Origin: Gammaproteobacteria bacterium | Lineage (GTDB): Bacteria > Pseudomonadota > Gammaproteobacteria > Pseudomonadales > Ketobacteraceae | Assembly (NCBI GenBank): GCA_013178375.1 | Contig: JABLXQ010000001.1 | Coordinates: 235,098 to 299,097, forward strand | DNA length: 64,000 bases | Direction of reading: 5' to 3' | Shown here: positions 34,918 through 44,965 of the stretch, piece after piece | Layout: the number at the start of each line of letters is the position of its first letter | Numbering within the stretch: position 1 is the first letter of the stretch | The notes under the pieces: generated by a model | Told to the model about the DNA's origin: nothing | Database searches by the model: none | Seen by the model: only the letters and a program-made list of their open reading frames with translations | Position numbers and translations under genes: made by a program

Positions 34918-36258
34918 ATGATAGGTTTGCTGTCCGCTCAGGATCGCGCTCTGCGCACACAATTACCCGGCGAGCCCGGTTTGCCGCTGCTGGGCCACAG
35001 CCTGATTTTTCTCTACAGCCCGGTGAAAACCGCGCTGGAATATTACCGCCGCTTCGGATCTGTGTACTGGATCAATGTACTGGGCCAGACCGGTGTGGTG
35101 CTGCTGGGGCCCGAGGCCAATCAGCTGGTGCTGCGCAATCAGGACGAGGCATTTTCCAGCAGTCTGGGCTGGTCATTTTTCATTGGCCGCTTTTTTACCC
35201 GCGGCATCATGCTGCTGGATTTCGACGAGCACAAATTCCATCGTGGCATCATGCAGGCGGCGTTCAAGAAACCGATGCTGGTGCAGTACCTGCGTGACAT
35301 GAATCCGGTCATCGACAGCGGCATTGCGCGCTGGAAACCGGGCAGGAATTTCCTGGTACTGAAGCAGATCAAGCAACTCACGCTGGATATCGCCACCGAA
35401 GTGTTCATGGGCGAAAAGCTGGGGCCGCAGGCGGACAAGGTGAATCGTGCGTTCGTGGATTGCGTGCGCGCCGGTACCGCGCTGGTGCGCTATCCCGTGC
35501 CTGGCGGTCGCTGGTGGAAAGGTTTGCAGGGGCGCAAATTGCTGGAGCAGTTTTTCCGCGCGCGCATTCCGCAAAAACGTGCGCAGCCCGGCACCGATCT
35601 GTTCAGCCGCCTGTGTCAGGCCGAAGACGAGAACGGCCAGCGCTTCACCGATGAGGACATCGTCAATCACATGATCTTCCTCCTGATGGCGGCGCACGAT
35701 ACGTCCACCATCAGCCTGTGCGCGATTTTCTATTACCTTGCCAAATATCCGCAGTGGCAGGAGCGGGTGCGGGCAGAATCCCGTGCGCTGCAGAAAGACG
35801 CGCTGGACCACGACGATCTGGCGAAACTGGACACGCTCGATCGCGTCATCAAGGAAGCCATGCGGCTGGTGTCGCCGGTGCACGGCATTCCGCGCCGCAC
35901 GGTGAAAGAAGTGGAATTCCAGGGGCATGTGATTCCGGCAGATACCTTCGTCATGATCACGCCGATGGTGAGCCATCATCTGCCGGATCACTGGCTGGAC
36001 CCGGAGCAGTTCGACCCGGACCGTTTTGCGCCGGGCCGCATGGAACACAAGGGGCATCCGTACCAGTACCTGCCGTTTGGCGGTGGCGCGCACATGTGCA
36101 TCGGGCTGCATTTTGCCGATCTGCAGATCAAATCGATCCTGCATCAGGTGTTGCTGCGCTATCGCTGGAGTGTACCGGCGGATTATGTGATGCCGCTGGA
36201 TCTGACGTCGCTGCCCTCGCCTTCCGATCAATTGCCGGTGACGCTGGAGCGGCTGTAG
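34918..36258 (+). CDS. Cytochrome P450 (second)
   Basis: This 446-residue P450 has the I-helix Ala-Ala-His-Asp-Thr-Ser-Thr (258-264), the K-helix Glu-Ala-Met-Arg and the heme loop [10 protein letters not shown] (387-396, Cys394). Its Pro-Tyr-Gln-Tyr-Leu-Pro-Phe start to the heme loop and general pattern recall the CYP51/CYP120/CYP26-like group, which act on sterols or retinoids, but this is an impression only. The ATG at 34918 has GAGGAG nine bases upstream; a GTG at 34909 lies within that site. It is co-transcribed with the MpaB-like gene. Confidence 0.92.
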   Translation: MIGLLSAQDRALRTQLPGEPGLPLLGHSLIFLYSPVKTALEYYRRFGSVYWINVLGQTGVVLLGPEANQLVLRNQDEAFSSSLGWSFFIGRFFTRGIMLLDFDEHKFHRGIMQAAFKKPMLVQYLRDMNPVIDSGIARWKPGRNFLVLKQIKQLTLDIATEVFMGEKLGPQADKVNRAFVDCVRAGTALVRYPVPGGRWWKGLQGRKLLEQFFRARIPQKRAQPGTDLFSRLCQAEDENGQRFTDEDIVNHMIFLLMAAHDTSTISLCAIFYYLAKYPQWQERVRAESRALQKDALDHDDLAKLDTLDRVIKEAMRLVSPVHGIPRRTVKEVEFQGHVIPADTFVMITPMVSHHLPDHWLDPEQFDPDRFAPGRMEHKGHPYQYLPFGGGAHMCIGLHFADLQIKSILHQVLLRYRWSVPADYVMPLDLTSLPSPSDQLPVTLERL

Positions 36259-36330
36259 TTAGTTAATTAAATTTGATTTCAGACCTTTTGAATTCTTTGC
36301 TGACTTTTATATCGGGAGTACCTTGAAGCC

Positions 36331-37203
36331 ATGAGCACCCTGAAACCGCGCCAAACCGTTTTGATTACCGGCTGTTCCTCGGGCATTGGCCGTGCCACGG
36401 CTCTGCATTTTCAGCGCGCCGGCTGGAACGTGGTGGCCACCATGCGTACGCCGAAACAGGAAACCGAACTCAACCGTCTGAACAATGTGTTGCTGGTGGC
36501 GCTGGATGTGCAGGACCAGGCCAGCGTCGATAACGCGCTGCAGCAGGCTCTGATCCATTTCGGCCAGATCGATGTGCTGGTAAACAACGCCGGCTATGCG
36601 CTGATGGGTGCGTTTGAAAATGCCAGTGAGGAACAGATCCAGCGCCAGTTCGATACCAACGTGTTCGGCCTGATGCGCGTTGCGCGCGCGGTGCTGCCGC
36701 ATTTTCGCGGACGCAACGCCGGCCTGCTGATCAACGTGGCCAGCATGGCGGGCCGTCTGCCGATTCCGCTGATGAGCGTGTACAACGCCAGCAAGTGGGC
36801 GGTGCAGGGTTTTTCCGAATGCCTGACCTACGAACTGGCGCCGTTCAATATCCGCGTGAAGATCGTGGAGCCAGGTGCGGTGAACACGGCGTTTTTTGGC
36901 CGTTCCGGCGATCGCCAGAATGCTACCGGCGTGGCGGCCTATAACGAATTCGCCAACGCGCAGTTTCCGGTGATCGACAAGACCGGCCCCGGCGGCAGCA
37001 CCAGCGATGATGTGGCCGCCACTATTTACCGTGCCGCCACCGATGGCAGCGTGACCCTGCGCTATGCGGTGGGGGTGGATGCGAAAGCCCTGCTGTCGGC
37101 ACGCAAGATTCTGCCGGACCGCATGTTCCTGCCGATGATCGGCTGGTCGCTGTCGCCGGCGGTGTTCAACCGGCTGGGACGGCTGTTTTACAAACCCAGC
37201 TGA
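36331..37203 (+). CDS. Short-chain dehydrogenase/reductase
   Basis: This 290-residue classical SDR has the cofactor motif Thr-Gly-Cys-Ser-Ser-Gly-Ile-Gly (about 12-19), Asn-Asn-Ala-Gly, a catalytic Ser in Asn-Val-Ala-Ser-Met, and the Tyr-x3-Lys pair in Tyr-Asn-Ala-Ser-Lys. Length and C-terminal extension resemble retinol/hydroxysteroid-type SDRs. It lies 72 bp behind the P450 in the same direction, so it may oxidise the hydroxyl that P450 introduces. The short AT-rich gap (36259-36330) might also contain its own promoter. Confidence 0.88.
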   Translation: MSTLKPRQTVLITGCSSGIGRATALHFQRAGWNVVATMRTPKQETELNRLNNVLLVALDVQDQASVDNALQQALIHFGQIDVLVNNAGYALMGAFENASEEQIQRQFDTNVFGLMRVARAVLPHFRGRNAGLLINVASMAGRLPIPLMSVYNASKWAVQGFSECLTYELAPFNIRVKIVEPGAVNTAFFGRSGDRQNATGVAAYNEFANAQFPVIDKTGPGGSTSDDVAATIYRAATDGSVTLRYAVGVDAKALLSARKILPDRMFLPMIGWSLSPAVFNRLGRLFYKPS

Positions 37204-37268
37204 CTTACAAATCTGCATGACATGCCGGGCCGGGTGACCAAAACCCCCACAATTTTGTCATTGTTGCC

Positions 37269-37300
37269 CAAGTGTCAAGCCACTTGAAAATCTCTACAAT
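37269..37300 (+). promoter_or_regulatory. Possible promoter with inverted repeat before second SDR
   Basis: CAAGTG (37269-37274) and CACTTG (37281-37286) form a 6-6-6 inverted repeat overlapping a weak -35 (GTGTCA, 37272-37277). A TACAAT -10 lies at 37295-37300, a 17-bp spacing, 45 bp before the start codon. Confidence 0.4.
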
Positions 37301-37344
37301 CGCGGCAGACACATTCGACCAGCGACAAGAATAAGGGGATTTTC

Positions 37345-38091
37345 ATGAGCGATTTGTTTTCCATCAAGGGCAAGGTGGCGCTGGTCACCGGTGGCACCAG
37401 CGGCATCGGCTACATGATCGCGCAGGGACTGGTGAAGCATGGCGCGAAAGTCTACGTGGCGTCGCGCAAGGCCGATGCCTGCGAGAAAACCGCATATGAA
37501 CTGTCGGCGTTCGGCACCTGCATCGGCATTCCGGCGGATCTTTCCACCGAAGCCGGCTGCATCGGCCTGGCGGACGAGCTGAAAAACCGCGAAGGCAAAC
37601 TGAACATCCTGGTGAACAACGCGGGCGTGACCTGGGGCGCGCCGCTGGAAACCTACCCCGCCGAAGCCTGGGACAAGATCCAGAACCTGAACGTGAAATC
37701 CGCGTTCCTGATGACGCAGAAATGCCTGCCGTTGCTGAGCGCCGCCGGCACCCATGAAGATCCGGCGCGGATCATCAACATCACCTCGGTGGCGGGCCAG
37801 CTCACCAGCAGCATGCAGGCTTATGCCTATGGCCCCAGCAAGGCAGCGCAGCACATCACGGTGAACGCGATCGCGCCGGGCGTATTCCCCAGCAAGATGA
37901 CCAGCTTCATCATGAAGAATGAAGCAGTAGCCAAACAGCAGGCGGCGCAGGTGCCGCTGAAACGGCTGGGTGAGCCGGAGGACATGGAAGGTCTGGCTGT
38001 GTTTCTGACCTCGCGCGCCGGCGCCTATATCACCGGCAACGTGATTGCGCTGGACGGTGGCACGGCGGTGACACCGGCCTCGTTTATCTGA
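37345..38091 (+). CDS. Short-chain dehydrogenase/reductase (FabG-like)
   Basis: This 248-residue SDR has the standard FabG-type length, the cofactor motif Thr-Gly-Gly-Thr-Ser-Gly-Ile-Gly (15-22), Asn-Asn-Ala-Gly-Val near 88-92, a catalytic Ser in Asn-Ile-Thr-Ser-Val, and Tyr-Gly-Pro-Ser-Lys as the Tyr-x3-Lys pair. The C-terminus has the usual Ala-Leu-Asp-Gly-Gly. An Arg after the second strand (Ala-Ser-Arg-Lys) suggests NADP(H) preference. It appears to have its own promoter. The substrate is unknown. Confidence 0.88.
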   Translation: MSDLFSIKGKVALVTGGTSGIGYMIAQGLVKHGAKVYVASRKADACEKTAYELSAFGTCIGIPADLSTEAGCIGLADELKNREGKLNILVNNAGVTWGAPLETYPAEAWDKIQNLNVKSAFLMTQKCLPLLSAAGTHEDPARIINITSVAGQLTSSMQAYAYGPSKAAQHITVNAIAPGVFPSKMTSFIMKNEAVAKQQAAQVPLKRLGEPEDMEGLAVFLTSRAGAYITGNVIALDGGTAVTPASFI

Positions 38092-38112
38092 GCTGGCTGC
38101 CGTGGTTCATGT

Positions 38113-39396
38113 TCAATTGCCCGGCACCAGCACAGCCGGCACGATCGGACCGGGAGTCGCCTGGGCACTCACATTCACCTGTTTCATCGCATTGATCTGA
38201 TCCGATAACGCTTTGAGCTGTTCAGCGATGGATTGCTCCAGTTGCGTCATGCGATTGTCAATGGCCTGGCCTTCTGTTGCTGCAGGCAACGTTGCAGGTT
38301 CTTGGGCAACAGCTACTTCATCGGCCTTGATTGCGGCGGGTTCAGTCTTTGCCACCTGCTCCGCATTTTGAGCGGTCTGGCTCTTGTGAGCGGCGGCTTC
38401 CGCCAACAGTTCCAGTTGCTGGACCAGTTCTTTGTTGCGTACATCCGGGGCACCCACGGCCTGCCCCATTTCGTTCAGTTTGGTGGTGACCAATATCAGC
38501 CAGCGCTCCATGTTCGGGTGCTCCATGTTTGCCAGCCGCTGCATATCGGCTGCCACCGCATGGGCGACTTCAATGGAAAATTCGGTATGCTTTTTTGCGG
38601 CCAGAATGGTGTTCTCTGCGCGGGGATTTTGCGCAATAACCGCTTTGGCTGTGTTCAATGCCGCCAACGCGCTGCCGTAACTGATCGGTGCATACCGCTC
38701 AAGATTCCCTCCTCCTTCGCGCTCGGCTCGCAGACTCAGATCATGAAGGTAAAAGCGTTGCGCCGATATGATTTCCAGCGCGTGCTGCTCTGACAGAAAA
38801 CGCGGCAGTTGCTTCTGCGCCTTCTCCAGATCGCCATCGGCAACATATTCCACCATTTGTTTTCGGGTGCGCTGCAGATCTTTATATTCGTACGGAAAGT
38901 ATATCGGGGCCTGGAATTTGTTCAGCCAAACGAAATTGTCATTTGCTGCCGCAAAGATGGCATCTGCCTGCTGTTTGTTTTCCTCCGCCAGCGTCAGCGA
39001 TGCGTTGGCTTTTGAAATCAACGCCAGCGTTTTGTCGCCCATCGTTTCTCCAAACAGCAACGACATGGATTGGTTGACCAGTTCCGGATCATCCTGCAAA
39101 CGTTCGGTGTAGCGACGGGCTTCCCGCAATGCGCTCTCGGCGCTGGTCAGCTGACCGGGCGAATAGGTGCCAACGTCGGACGCCTGCGCTTTGGCCAGTC
39201 TGGTTTCGGTGGCTTCCAATGCCTGCGTCACTTTCTGGATCAATTGCTGAGAGCTGGTTTCCTGCTGCACCTGCTGTTCCATCAAGGCGCTGTGCGTCGA
39301 GCAGCCTGACAGCATCAGTCCCTGACTCAGCAAAACAAGGAGGGCGAAGATCGAAAATGGGGAGTGGAAATTGAGAACCGGTGTGGGAATGTTCAT
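38113..39396 (-). CDS. Large coiled-coil lipoprotein
   Basis: This 427-residue lipoprotein has a signal peptide and lipobox Leu-Ser-Gly-Cys (Cys near residue 32), followed by long Gln/Ala/Glu-rich helices (about 40-110, 160-215) with an Ala-Glu-Ser-Ala-Leu-Arg-Glu-Ala-Arg segment resembling DUF4398-type envelope proteins. A Pro/Ala-rich linker and a short C-terminal coiled coil (about 375-405) close the protein. No OmpA-like peptidoglycan domain is present. It probably resides at the outer or inner membrane. The function is not known and the neighbours give no clue. Confidence 0.65.
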   Translation of the reverse strand: MNIPTPVLNFHSPFSIFALLVLLSQGLMLSGCSTHSALMEQQVQQETSSQQLIQKVTQALEATETRLAKAQASDVGTYSPGQLTSAESALREARRYTERLQDDPELVNQSMSLLFGETMGDKTLALISKANASLTLAEENKQQADAIFAAANDNFVWLNKFQAPIYFPYEYKDLQRTRKQMVEYVADGDLEKAQKQLPRFLSEQHALEIISAQRFYLHDLSLRAEREGGGNLERYAPISYGSALAALNTAKAVIAQNPRAENTILAAKKHTEFSIEVAHAVAADMQRLANMEHPNMERWLILVTTKLNEMGQAVGAPDVRNKELVQQLELLAEAAAHKSQTAQNAEQVAKTEPAAIKADEVAVAQEPATLPAATEGQAIDNRMTQLEQSIAEQLKALSDQINAMKQVNVSAQATPGPIVPAVLVPGN

Positions 39397-39633
39397 GGGC
39401 TAGTCCTTCCATAACGCGACCCTGAGATACGTGGTACTTCAAGGAAAGACTAAGAGGAATTTCCGGATCACGGCATAACAATGCGACCTTAAGAGTGTTC
39501 CTGATATGGCAGGGGAAAATAAATAATACTTTTATCGGGCTAGCGGACACATTCAATCGCCAGCTTCGAATCTGTTGCCAAGTGGTAGCCACATCACAGA
39601 TTTGCCGGCGCAGGGGTTCTGGCGCTCGGTCGA

Positions 39634-40623
39634 TTACGCTTTTTTGCCCAGACTCCGGTGGTTGTTGAGCTTGTCCTCGTACATGCGCTGGTCCACTTCC
39701 GACACCATTTTATCGATACTGCTCAGGTGCGGATGACGGAACAGGCGACTGCCGATGCTGACACTCAGTTCAATCGACTGCAGTTCACCCACCGCCTGTT
39801 GTTTCAGTTCCTGCCGGATGCGGTAGGTGAGTTTGGCCAGTGATTCCTCGTCCTCCGCCAGCATCACGATCACAAATTCGTCGCCGCCGATGCGCCCGGC
39901 CACATCGCTTTCGCGAATCACCTTGCGAATGGCCGCAGCCAGTGCAGCGATGGCCTTGTCGCCGATGCGATGCCCCATCTGGTCGTTGATTTTCTTCAGG
40001 TTGTCCAGGTCCAGATACAGTACGCCGATGTTCTGCTTCACACGGCTGGCCAGGCGCACCTGCTTGTCGGCCTGGGAAAAAAAGCCGCGCCGGTTGAGCA
40101 GCCGGCTGAGATCGTCGCGGGTGGACAGTTCGAGCAATTGCATGAACTGGTTGTTCAGCATGAGGTCTGCTTCCACCAGATCGCGGAATTGCCAGATCAG
40201 TTCCAGAAAATTCTTGTTGTAGTGGGTAACCGCATAATCCAGCACGCAAATGGTGCCGAAGGGTGTACCGTCGGGCCAGTAGATGGGCACGCCCAGATAG
40301 GAATTGAAGCGATTGTTCTCCATCATCGGATTACCACGCCAGACCGGATTGCTGGTGGCATGGTTTTCATACACCTGCGCGCAGTCCTGCACTACCTTGC
40401 GACAGAACAGGTTGGTGTCGCGCGCAAAGGAATCACCCGCCTTGTAGGGATTGGCAGGATTGGAATTGGCGATGACCGTCTGGAAGCCGCGCGAGGTGTA
40501 CTGCGAGACATAGGCAGTGGGTGCTTCGTACAACCGCGCCATCAGGTCCACGGTCGTCTGCCATTTTTTCAGTGAAATCATCGGATTCTGTTGTTCAAGA
40601 ATCCATTCGTCGTGATTGAACAT
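39634..40623 (-). CDS. GAF-GGDEF diguanylate cyclase
   Basis: The 329-residue protein has an N-terminal GAF-like sensor domain (about 15-155) and a GGDEF domain with active-site Gly-Gly-Asp-Glu-Phe (246-250). The RxxD inhibitory site (Arg-Glu-Ser-Asp, 237-240) is present. The enzyme should make cyclic-di-GMP and be product-inhibited. No membrane segment is present, so it is cytoplasmic. It stands alone beside trkH. A minus-strand TATACT at 40665-40660, about 37 bp upstream, could be its -10 box. Confidence 0.9.
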   Translation of the reverse strand: MFNHDEWILEQQNPMISLKKWQTTVDLMARLYEAPTAYVSQYTSRGFQTVIANSNPANPYKAGDSFARDTNLFCRKVVQDCAQVYENHATSNPVWRGNPMMENNRFNSYLGVPIYWPDGTPFGTICVLDYAVTHYNKNFLELIWQFRDLVEADLMLNNQFMQLLELSTRDDLSRLLNRRGFFSQADKQVRLASRVKQNIGVLYLDLDNLKKINDQMGHRIGDKAIAALAAAIRKVIRESDVAGRIGGDEFVIVMLAEDEESLAKLTYRIRQELKQQAVGELQSIELSVSIGSRLFRHPHLSSIDKMVSEVDQRMYEDKLNNHRSLGKKA

Positions 40624-40743
40624 GGCCGATGATACAGAGTCAGGGAAAGAGTAGACCTGAGTATAGTCAGGAATAAAACCGGAAACCTTGAAATGCGCAA
40701 AATTAACGGAATTCGACTCTGTTTTGCGAACAATGTCCGTTCT

Positions 40744-42195
40744 TCAGTGGCGCCAGAACATCGGGGTGAACAGCACCAGCAGGGTGAATATCTCCAGCCG
40801 CCCCAATAACATGGCAGCGCACAAAATCCACTTGGCCGGGTCACTCACTGCGGCGTAGTGCAGGGTGACATCCCCCAGCCCGGGCCCCAGGTTGTTGAGG
40901 CAGGCGGCCACGGCGGAAAAGCTGGACAGAAAATCCATGCCGGTCAGTAACAGCAGCATGAACAGGAGGCAGAACGTCAGCAGGTAGATGCCGAAAAATC
41001 CCCACACTGCTTCCACCACCCGATCCGGTACCGCCCGGCTCGACAGTTTCACCAGAATCATGGCCTTGGGGTGCATCAGCCGGCGTATCTCGCGCAGGCC
41101 CTGCTTGAACATCAGGTTCACCCGCACCATCTTCAGCCCGCTGCCGGTGGAGCCGGCGCAGGCACCGATGAAGCTGGCCATGATCAGCGAGGTGGCCAGC
41201 ATCGGGTGCCAGCTGGCGTACTGCGCCACGCCAAAACCGGTGGTGGTGATGACGGAGACGGATTCAAACAGGGCGTGTCGCAATGACAGGGCCGGATCTG
41301 CCATGCCGGTGGTGGTCAGCAGGCCGATGAACATCAGAGTGCTCACACCTGCCACCACAAAAAAATAGAACCGCACTTCGCCGTCGGCAGCGTACTGGCG
41401 CAGGCTGCGGCGGCGCCAGGCGATGAAATGCAGGCCGAAATTCATGCCGGCCAGCAGCATGAACAAAATGGCCACGGCTTCGATGGAGGCGTTGTTGTAG
41501 AAACCCAGGCTGGTATCGTGGGTGGAAAAACCGCCGATGGAAACCGTGGAGAAACTGTGGCAGACGGCATCGAACAGATCCATGCCGCAAAACCAGTAGC
41601 CCAGCGCGCAGGTGACGGTGAGCGCGACATAGATGTACCAGAGCGAGCGCGCTGTTTCGGTCACCCGGGGCGTGAGCTTGCTGTCCTTCACCGCGCCCGG
41701 CGTTTCCGCCCGGTACATCTGCATGCCACCGACGCCGAGCATGGGCAGGATCGCCACCGCCAGCACAATGATGCCCAGCCCGCCCAGCCACTGCTGCTGG
41801 TGACGGTAATAGAGCAGTGATTTTGGCATCTGGTCCAGTCCGGTGAGCACGGTGGCACCGGTGGTGGTAAAGCCGGACACGGATTCAAACAGGGCGTCGG
41901 TGAATTCCAGCCGCAGATCCTGTCCCAGCAGATAGGGCAGCGCGCCGAACAGGCTCAGCACGCTCCAGAACAGCGTCACGATGATGAAACCGTCACGCAC
42001 CCGCAGTTCCCGGCGCCGGTTCTGCACCGGCAGCCAGCACAGCAGGCCGCACAGCAGCGTTGCCAGGAAGGAATACAGGAACCGCAGCATATCGCCTTCA
42101 CCATACAGCGCCGCCACCAGCACGGGCACCAGCAGCGTGCCGCTGTAGATCATCAGCAACAGGCCGAAAATGCGCAGGATGACAGCGGGATGCAT
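40744..42195 (-). CDS. trkH: Potassium uptake protein TrkH/TrkG
   Basis: TrkH is the membrane subunit of the Trk K+ uptake system. The 483-residue protein has multiple membrane helices and four selectivity-loop motifs visible as Thr-Thr-Thr-Gly-Ala-Thr, Ser-Ile-Gly-Gly-Phe-Ser, Thr-Thr-Thr-Gly-Phe-Gly and Asn-Asn-Leu-Gly-Pro-Gly-Leu-Gly, with Gly-Ser-Thr-Gly-Ser-Gly-Leu-Lys near 320. The gene lies 14 bp downstream of trkA, so the transport and regulatory subunits are co-expressed. Confidence 0.95.
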   Translation of the reverse strand: MHPAVILRIFGLLLMIYSGTLLVPVLVAALYGEGDMLRFLYSFLATLLCGLLCWLPVQNRRRELRVRDGFIIVTLFWSVLSLFGALPYLLGQDLRLEFTDALFESVSGFTTTGATVLTGLDQMPKSLLYYRHQQQWLGGLGIIVLAVAILPMLGVGGMQMYRAETPGAVKDSKLTPRVTETARSLWYIYVALTVTCALGYWFCGMDLFDAVCHSFSTVSIGGFSTHDTSLGFYNNASIEAVAILFMLLAGMNFGLHFIAWRRRSLRQYAADGEVRFYFFVVAGVSTLMFIGLLTTTGMADPALSLRHALFESVSVITTTGFGVAQYASWHPMLATSLIMASFIGACAGSTGSGLKMVRVNLMFKQGLREIRRLMHPKAMILVKLSSRAVPDRVVEAVWGFFGIYLLTFCLLFMLLLLTGMDFLSSFSAVAACLNNLGPGLGDVTLHYAAVSDPAKWILCAAMLLGRLEIFTLLVLFTPMFWRH

Positions 42196-42209
42196 TCAGC
42201 GGGTCCGGT

Positions 42210-43583
42210 TCAGAAAAAGGTGATGCCGACCTGGAACAGGCGCTCGACATCCTGGATGCGGCGCTTGTCGATCAGGAACAGGATCACGTGATCGTCCGAC
42301 TGCACCACGATGTCGTCGTGGGCGATGAGAACTTCATTCTTGCGCACGATGGCGCCGATGGTGGTGCCTTCCGGCAGATCGATGTCGCCGATCGCTTTGC
42401 CCACCACCTTCGAGGATTTTTCATCGCCGTGGGCAATCGCTTCGATGGCCTCCGCCGCACCGCGCCGCAGTGAGTGCACATTGGCCACGTCGCCGCGTCG
42501 CACGTGGGTGAGCAGACTGCCGATGGTGGCCTGCTGCGGCGAGATCGCAATGTCGATATCGCCGCCCTGCACCAGATCCACATAGGCCGGGTTGTTGATC
42601 AGCGTCATCACCTTGCGCGCGCCCAGGCGCTTGGCCAGCATCGACGACATGATGTTGGCCTCATCGTCATTGGTGACGGCAAGGAAAATATCGGTCTCCT
42701 CAATGCTTTCTTCCAGCAGCAGATCCTGGTCCGACGCGTTGCCACGGATCACCACCGTCTTGTTGAGCTTTTCCGCCAGGAACGCGCAACGGCCTGGATT
42801 GCGCTCGATGATTTTCACCTGGTAGCGGTTTTCCAGCGCATCACACAGGCGCTCGCCGATGTTGCCGCCGCCGGCGATGATGATTTTCTTGTAGTTGTGC
42901 TCCAGCCCGCGCAGCTCGCTCATCACGGCGCGGATGTGATTTTTCGCGGCGATGAAAAATACCTCGTCATCCGCCTCGATCACCGTGGTGCCTTCGGGAA
43001 TGATGGGGCGGTCACGGCGGAATATCGCGGCAACGCGGGTGTCGATGCTGGGCATGTGCTGGCGCAGGAAACGCAGTTCGCGGCCCACCAGCGGACCGTT
43101 GAAATAGGCGCGCACCGCTACCAGTTGCGCCTTGCCGTCCGCAAAATCCAGCACCTGCAATGCGCCCGGATGTTCGATCAGGCGCGTGATGTAGTGGGTC
43201 ACCACCTGCTCGGGGGAAATGATCACGTCGATGGGAAACGCGTCGATGCCGAACAGGCCGTTGCGATTCAGATAGCTGGCGGAGCGCACGCGGGCAATCT
43301 TGGTGGGCGTGCGGTGCAGCGAGTAGGCCACCTGGCAGGCCACCATGTTGATTTCGTCGCTGTTGGTGACGGCGATCAGCATGTCGGCGTCATCGGCGCC
43401 GGCCTGGCGCAGCACGCTGGGATAGGACGCCATGCCCTGCACGGTGCGGATGTCGAAGCGGTCCTGCAGTTCATGCAGGCGCTCGGCGTTGGTGTCCACC
43501 ACGGTGATGTCGTTGTGCTCGCTGGCGAGGTTCGCTGCCAGGGTGCCGCCGACCTGTCCTGCTCCGAGAATAATGATTTTCAT
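42210..43583 (-). CDS. trkA: Trk system potassium transporter TrkA
   Basis: TrkA is the cytoplasmic NAD(H)-binding gating subunit of the Trk system. The 457-residue protein contains two RCK units: the first begins with Ile-Ile-Leu-Gly-Ala-Gly-Gln-Val-Gly (3-11) and the second with Ile-Ile-Ala-Gly-Gly-Gly-Asn-Ile-Gly near 235-243. Each is followed by a TrkA-C domain. Its ATG overlaps the rsmB stop (ATGA), so translation is coupled. The rsmB-trkA order is the one found in Pseudomonas and relatives. Confidence 0.95.
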   Translation of the reverse strand: MKIIILGAGQVGGTLAANLASEHNDITVVDTNAERLHELQDRFDIRTVQGMASYPSVLRQAGADDADMLIAVTNSDEINMVACQVAYSLHRTPTKIARVRSASYLNRNGLFGIDAFPIDVIISPEQVVTHYITRLIEHPGALQVLDFADGKAQLVAVRAYFNGPLVGRELRFLRQHMPSIDTRVAAIFRRDRPIIPEGTTVIEADDEVFFIAAKNHIRAVMSELRGLEHNYKKIIIAGGGNIGERLCDALENRYQVKIIERNPGRCAFLAEKLNKTVVIRGNASDQDLLLEESIEETDIFLAVTNDDEANIMSSMLAKRLGARKVMTLINNPAYVDLVQGGDIDIAISPQQATIGSLLTHVRRGDVANVHSLRRGAAEAIEAIAHGDEKSSKVVGKAIGDIDLPEGTTIGAIVRKNEVLIAHDDIVVQSDDHVILFLIDKRRIQDVERLFQVGITFF

Positions 43584-44929
43584 AGTGACTCCGCGCTTCG
43601 CTTCACTCGCGCATAATAAAATCCGTCATGTCGGCCGATCTGTGGAAAAAGTTGCCGGCCGCAATCCGCCGCTTCGCCCCAGGGTGCCACAATCAAATCC
43701 TCCACCGCACTTTTCTGCTGCTTCAGAAAGCCGTGCACCACCCGCATGTTTTCCTGCGGCAACACCGAGCAGGTGGCATACAGCAAGGTGCCGCCGGGCT
43801 TCAGCAAACCGAACGCCATTTCCAGCAGCCGCAACTGCGTGGCCGCCAGCTTGCCGATATCGCTGCGCTTGCGCAGCCACTTGATATCTGGATGACGGCG
43901 GATCACGCCGGTGGCGGAACAGGGCGCGTCCAGCAGGATGCGGTCGAAGCGCGGACCATCAAAGTGGGCGGCGTACTCTTCCAGTGTGGAATGCACTACG
44001 CTGGCGTGCAATTGCAGGCGTTGCAGATTCTGTTCCACCCGTTGCAGGCGCTTGGCATCCGCATCCAGCGCCACCAGTTCGCCCAGGTGCGGCTGCAGTT
44101 CCAGCAGATGGCCGGTTTTGCCACCGGGCGCGGCACAGGCATCCAGTACGCGCTCGCCGGGCTGGGGGTTGAGCAGGAAGGCACTCAGTTGCGCCGCTTC
44201 GTCCTGCACCGACACCCAGCCGTCATCGAAATGGGGCAGCAGTTGCACACCCATCGCCTGTTCCAGATAAACCGCGCTGTCCGCCAGTTCCCCCGCCCGC
44301 GCCGCAATGCCCGCCGTTTTCAGCAGACGCAGATACTCGTCGCGGGAAACGCGCAGCCGGTTCACCCGCAGGCACATGGGGCCGGGCTCGTTGTTGGCGC
44401 GCAGAATGGCGTTCAACTGATCCGGCCAGGCGGCGGCGAGGCCATCGATCAGCCATTGCGGATGCGCGGTCTGGATGGCCGGCGAATCCGGCAGCTGTTG
44501 TTCCAGATTCTGCTTTTCCCGCTGTGCACTGCGCAGCATGCCGTTGATCACCTTCACCGCCCATTCTTTCTTCAACTGGCGGCAGGCTTCCACTGTCTCG
44601 GCAATGGCGGCGTGATCGGGAATGCGCAGGTAGAACATCTGGTACAGACCGACTAACAGCAGCGCGTGCAGGTCGGCGTCGCGGTCCTTGAACGGCTGGC
44701 GCATCAGCGGCGCGGCCAGTTTGTCCAGGCGCGTGAACCAGCGGCACACCCCGAAGCAGAGTTCCTGCACCAGGCCCTGGTCCTTTTCCTGCTCGGTCAG
44801 TTGCGGCAGCAGTTCCGCCAGGGATTTGGGCTGGGTGTTCTGCCGGTTCAGGGGCAGTACCTGCGCCAGCCGTTCGGCGGCCAGGGCGCGGGCGTTTTTG
44901 ATGGAGCTGTCGGCGGCGTTCAGACGCAT
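43580..44929 (-). CDS. rsmB: 16S rRNA (cytosine-967-C5)-methyltransferase RsmB
   Basis: RsmB methylates C967 of 16S rRNA. The 449-residue protein has an N-terminal NusB-like RNA-binding domain and a C-terminal methyltransferase domain with the SAM motif [10 protein letters not shown] (about 258-267). Both characteristic cysteines are present, one in Asp-Ala-Pro-Cys-Ser-Ala-Thr-Gly and the catalytic one in Tyr-Ala-Thr-Cys-Ser. The ATG at 44929 was preferred to a TTG three codons upstream; neither has a strong ribosome-binding site. It follows fmt after 36 bp in the same operon. Confidence 0.95.
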   Translation of the reverse strand: MRLNAADSSIKNARALAAERLAQVLPLNRQNTQPKSLAELLPQLTEQEKDQGLVQELCFGVCRWFTRLDKLAAPLMRQPFKDRDADLHALLLVGLYQMFYLRIPDHAAIAETVEACRQLKKEWAVKVINGMLRSAQREKQNLEQQLPDSPAIQTAHPQWLIDGLAAAWPDQLNAILRANNEPGPMCLRVNRLRVSRDEYLRLLKTAGIAARAGELADSAVYLEQAMGVQLLPHFDDGWVSVQDEAAQLSAFLLNPQPGERVLDACAAPGGKTGHLLELQPHLGELVALDADAKRLQRVEQNLQRLQLHASVVHSTLEEYAAHFDGPRFDRILLDAPCSATGVIRRHPDIKWLRKRSDIGKLAATQLRLLEMAFGLLKPGGTLLYATCSVLPQENMRVVHGFLKQQKSAVEDLIVAPWGEAADCGRQLFPQIGRHDGFYYARVKRSAESL

Positions 44930-44965
44930 GTCAGGCAAGATCCTGGTGCAGGAAAAGAGTGCTGC

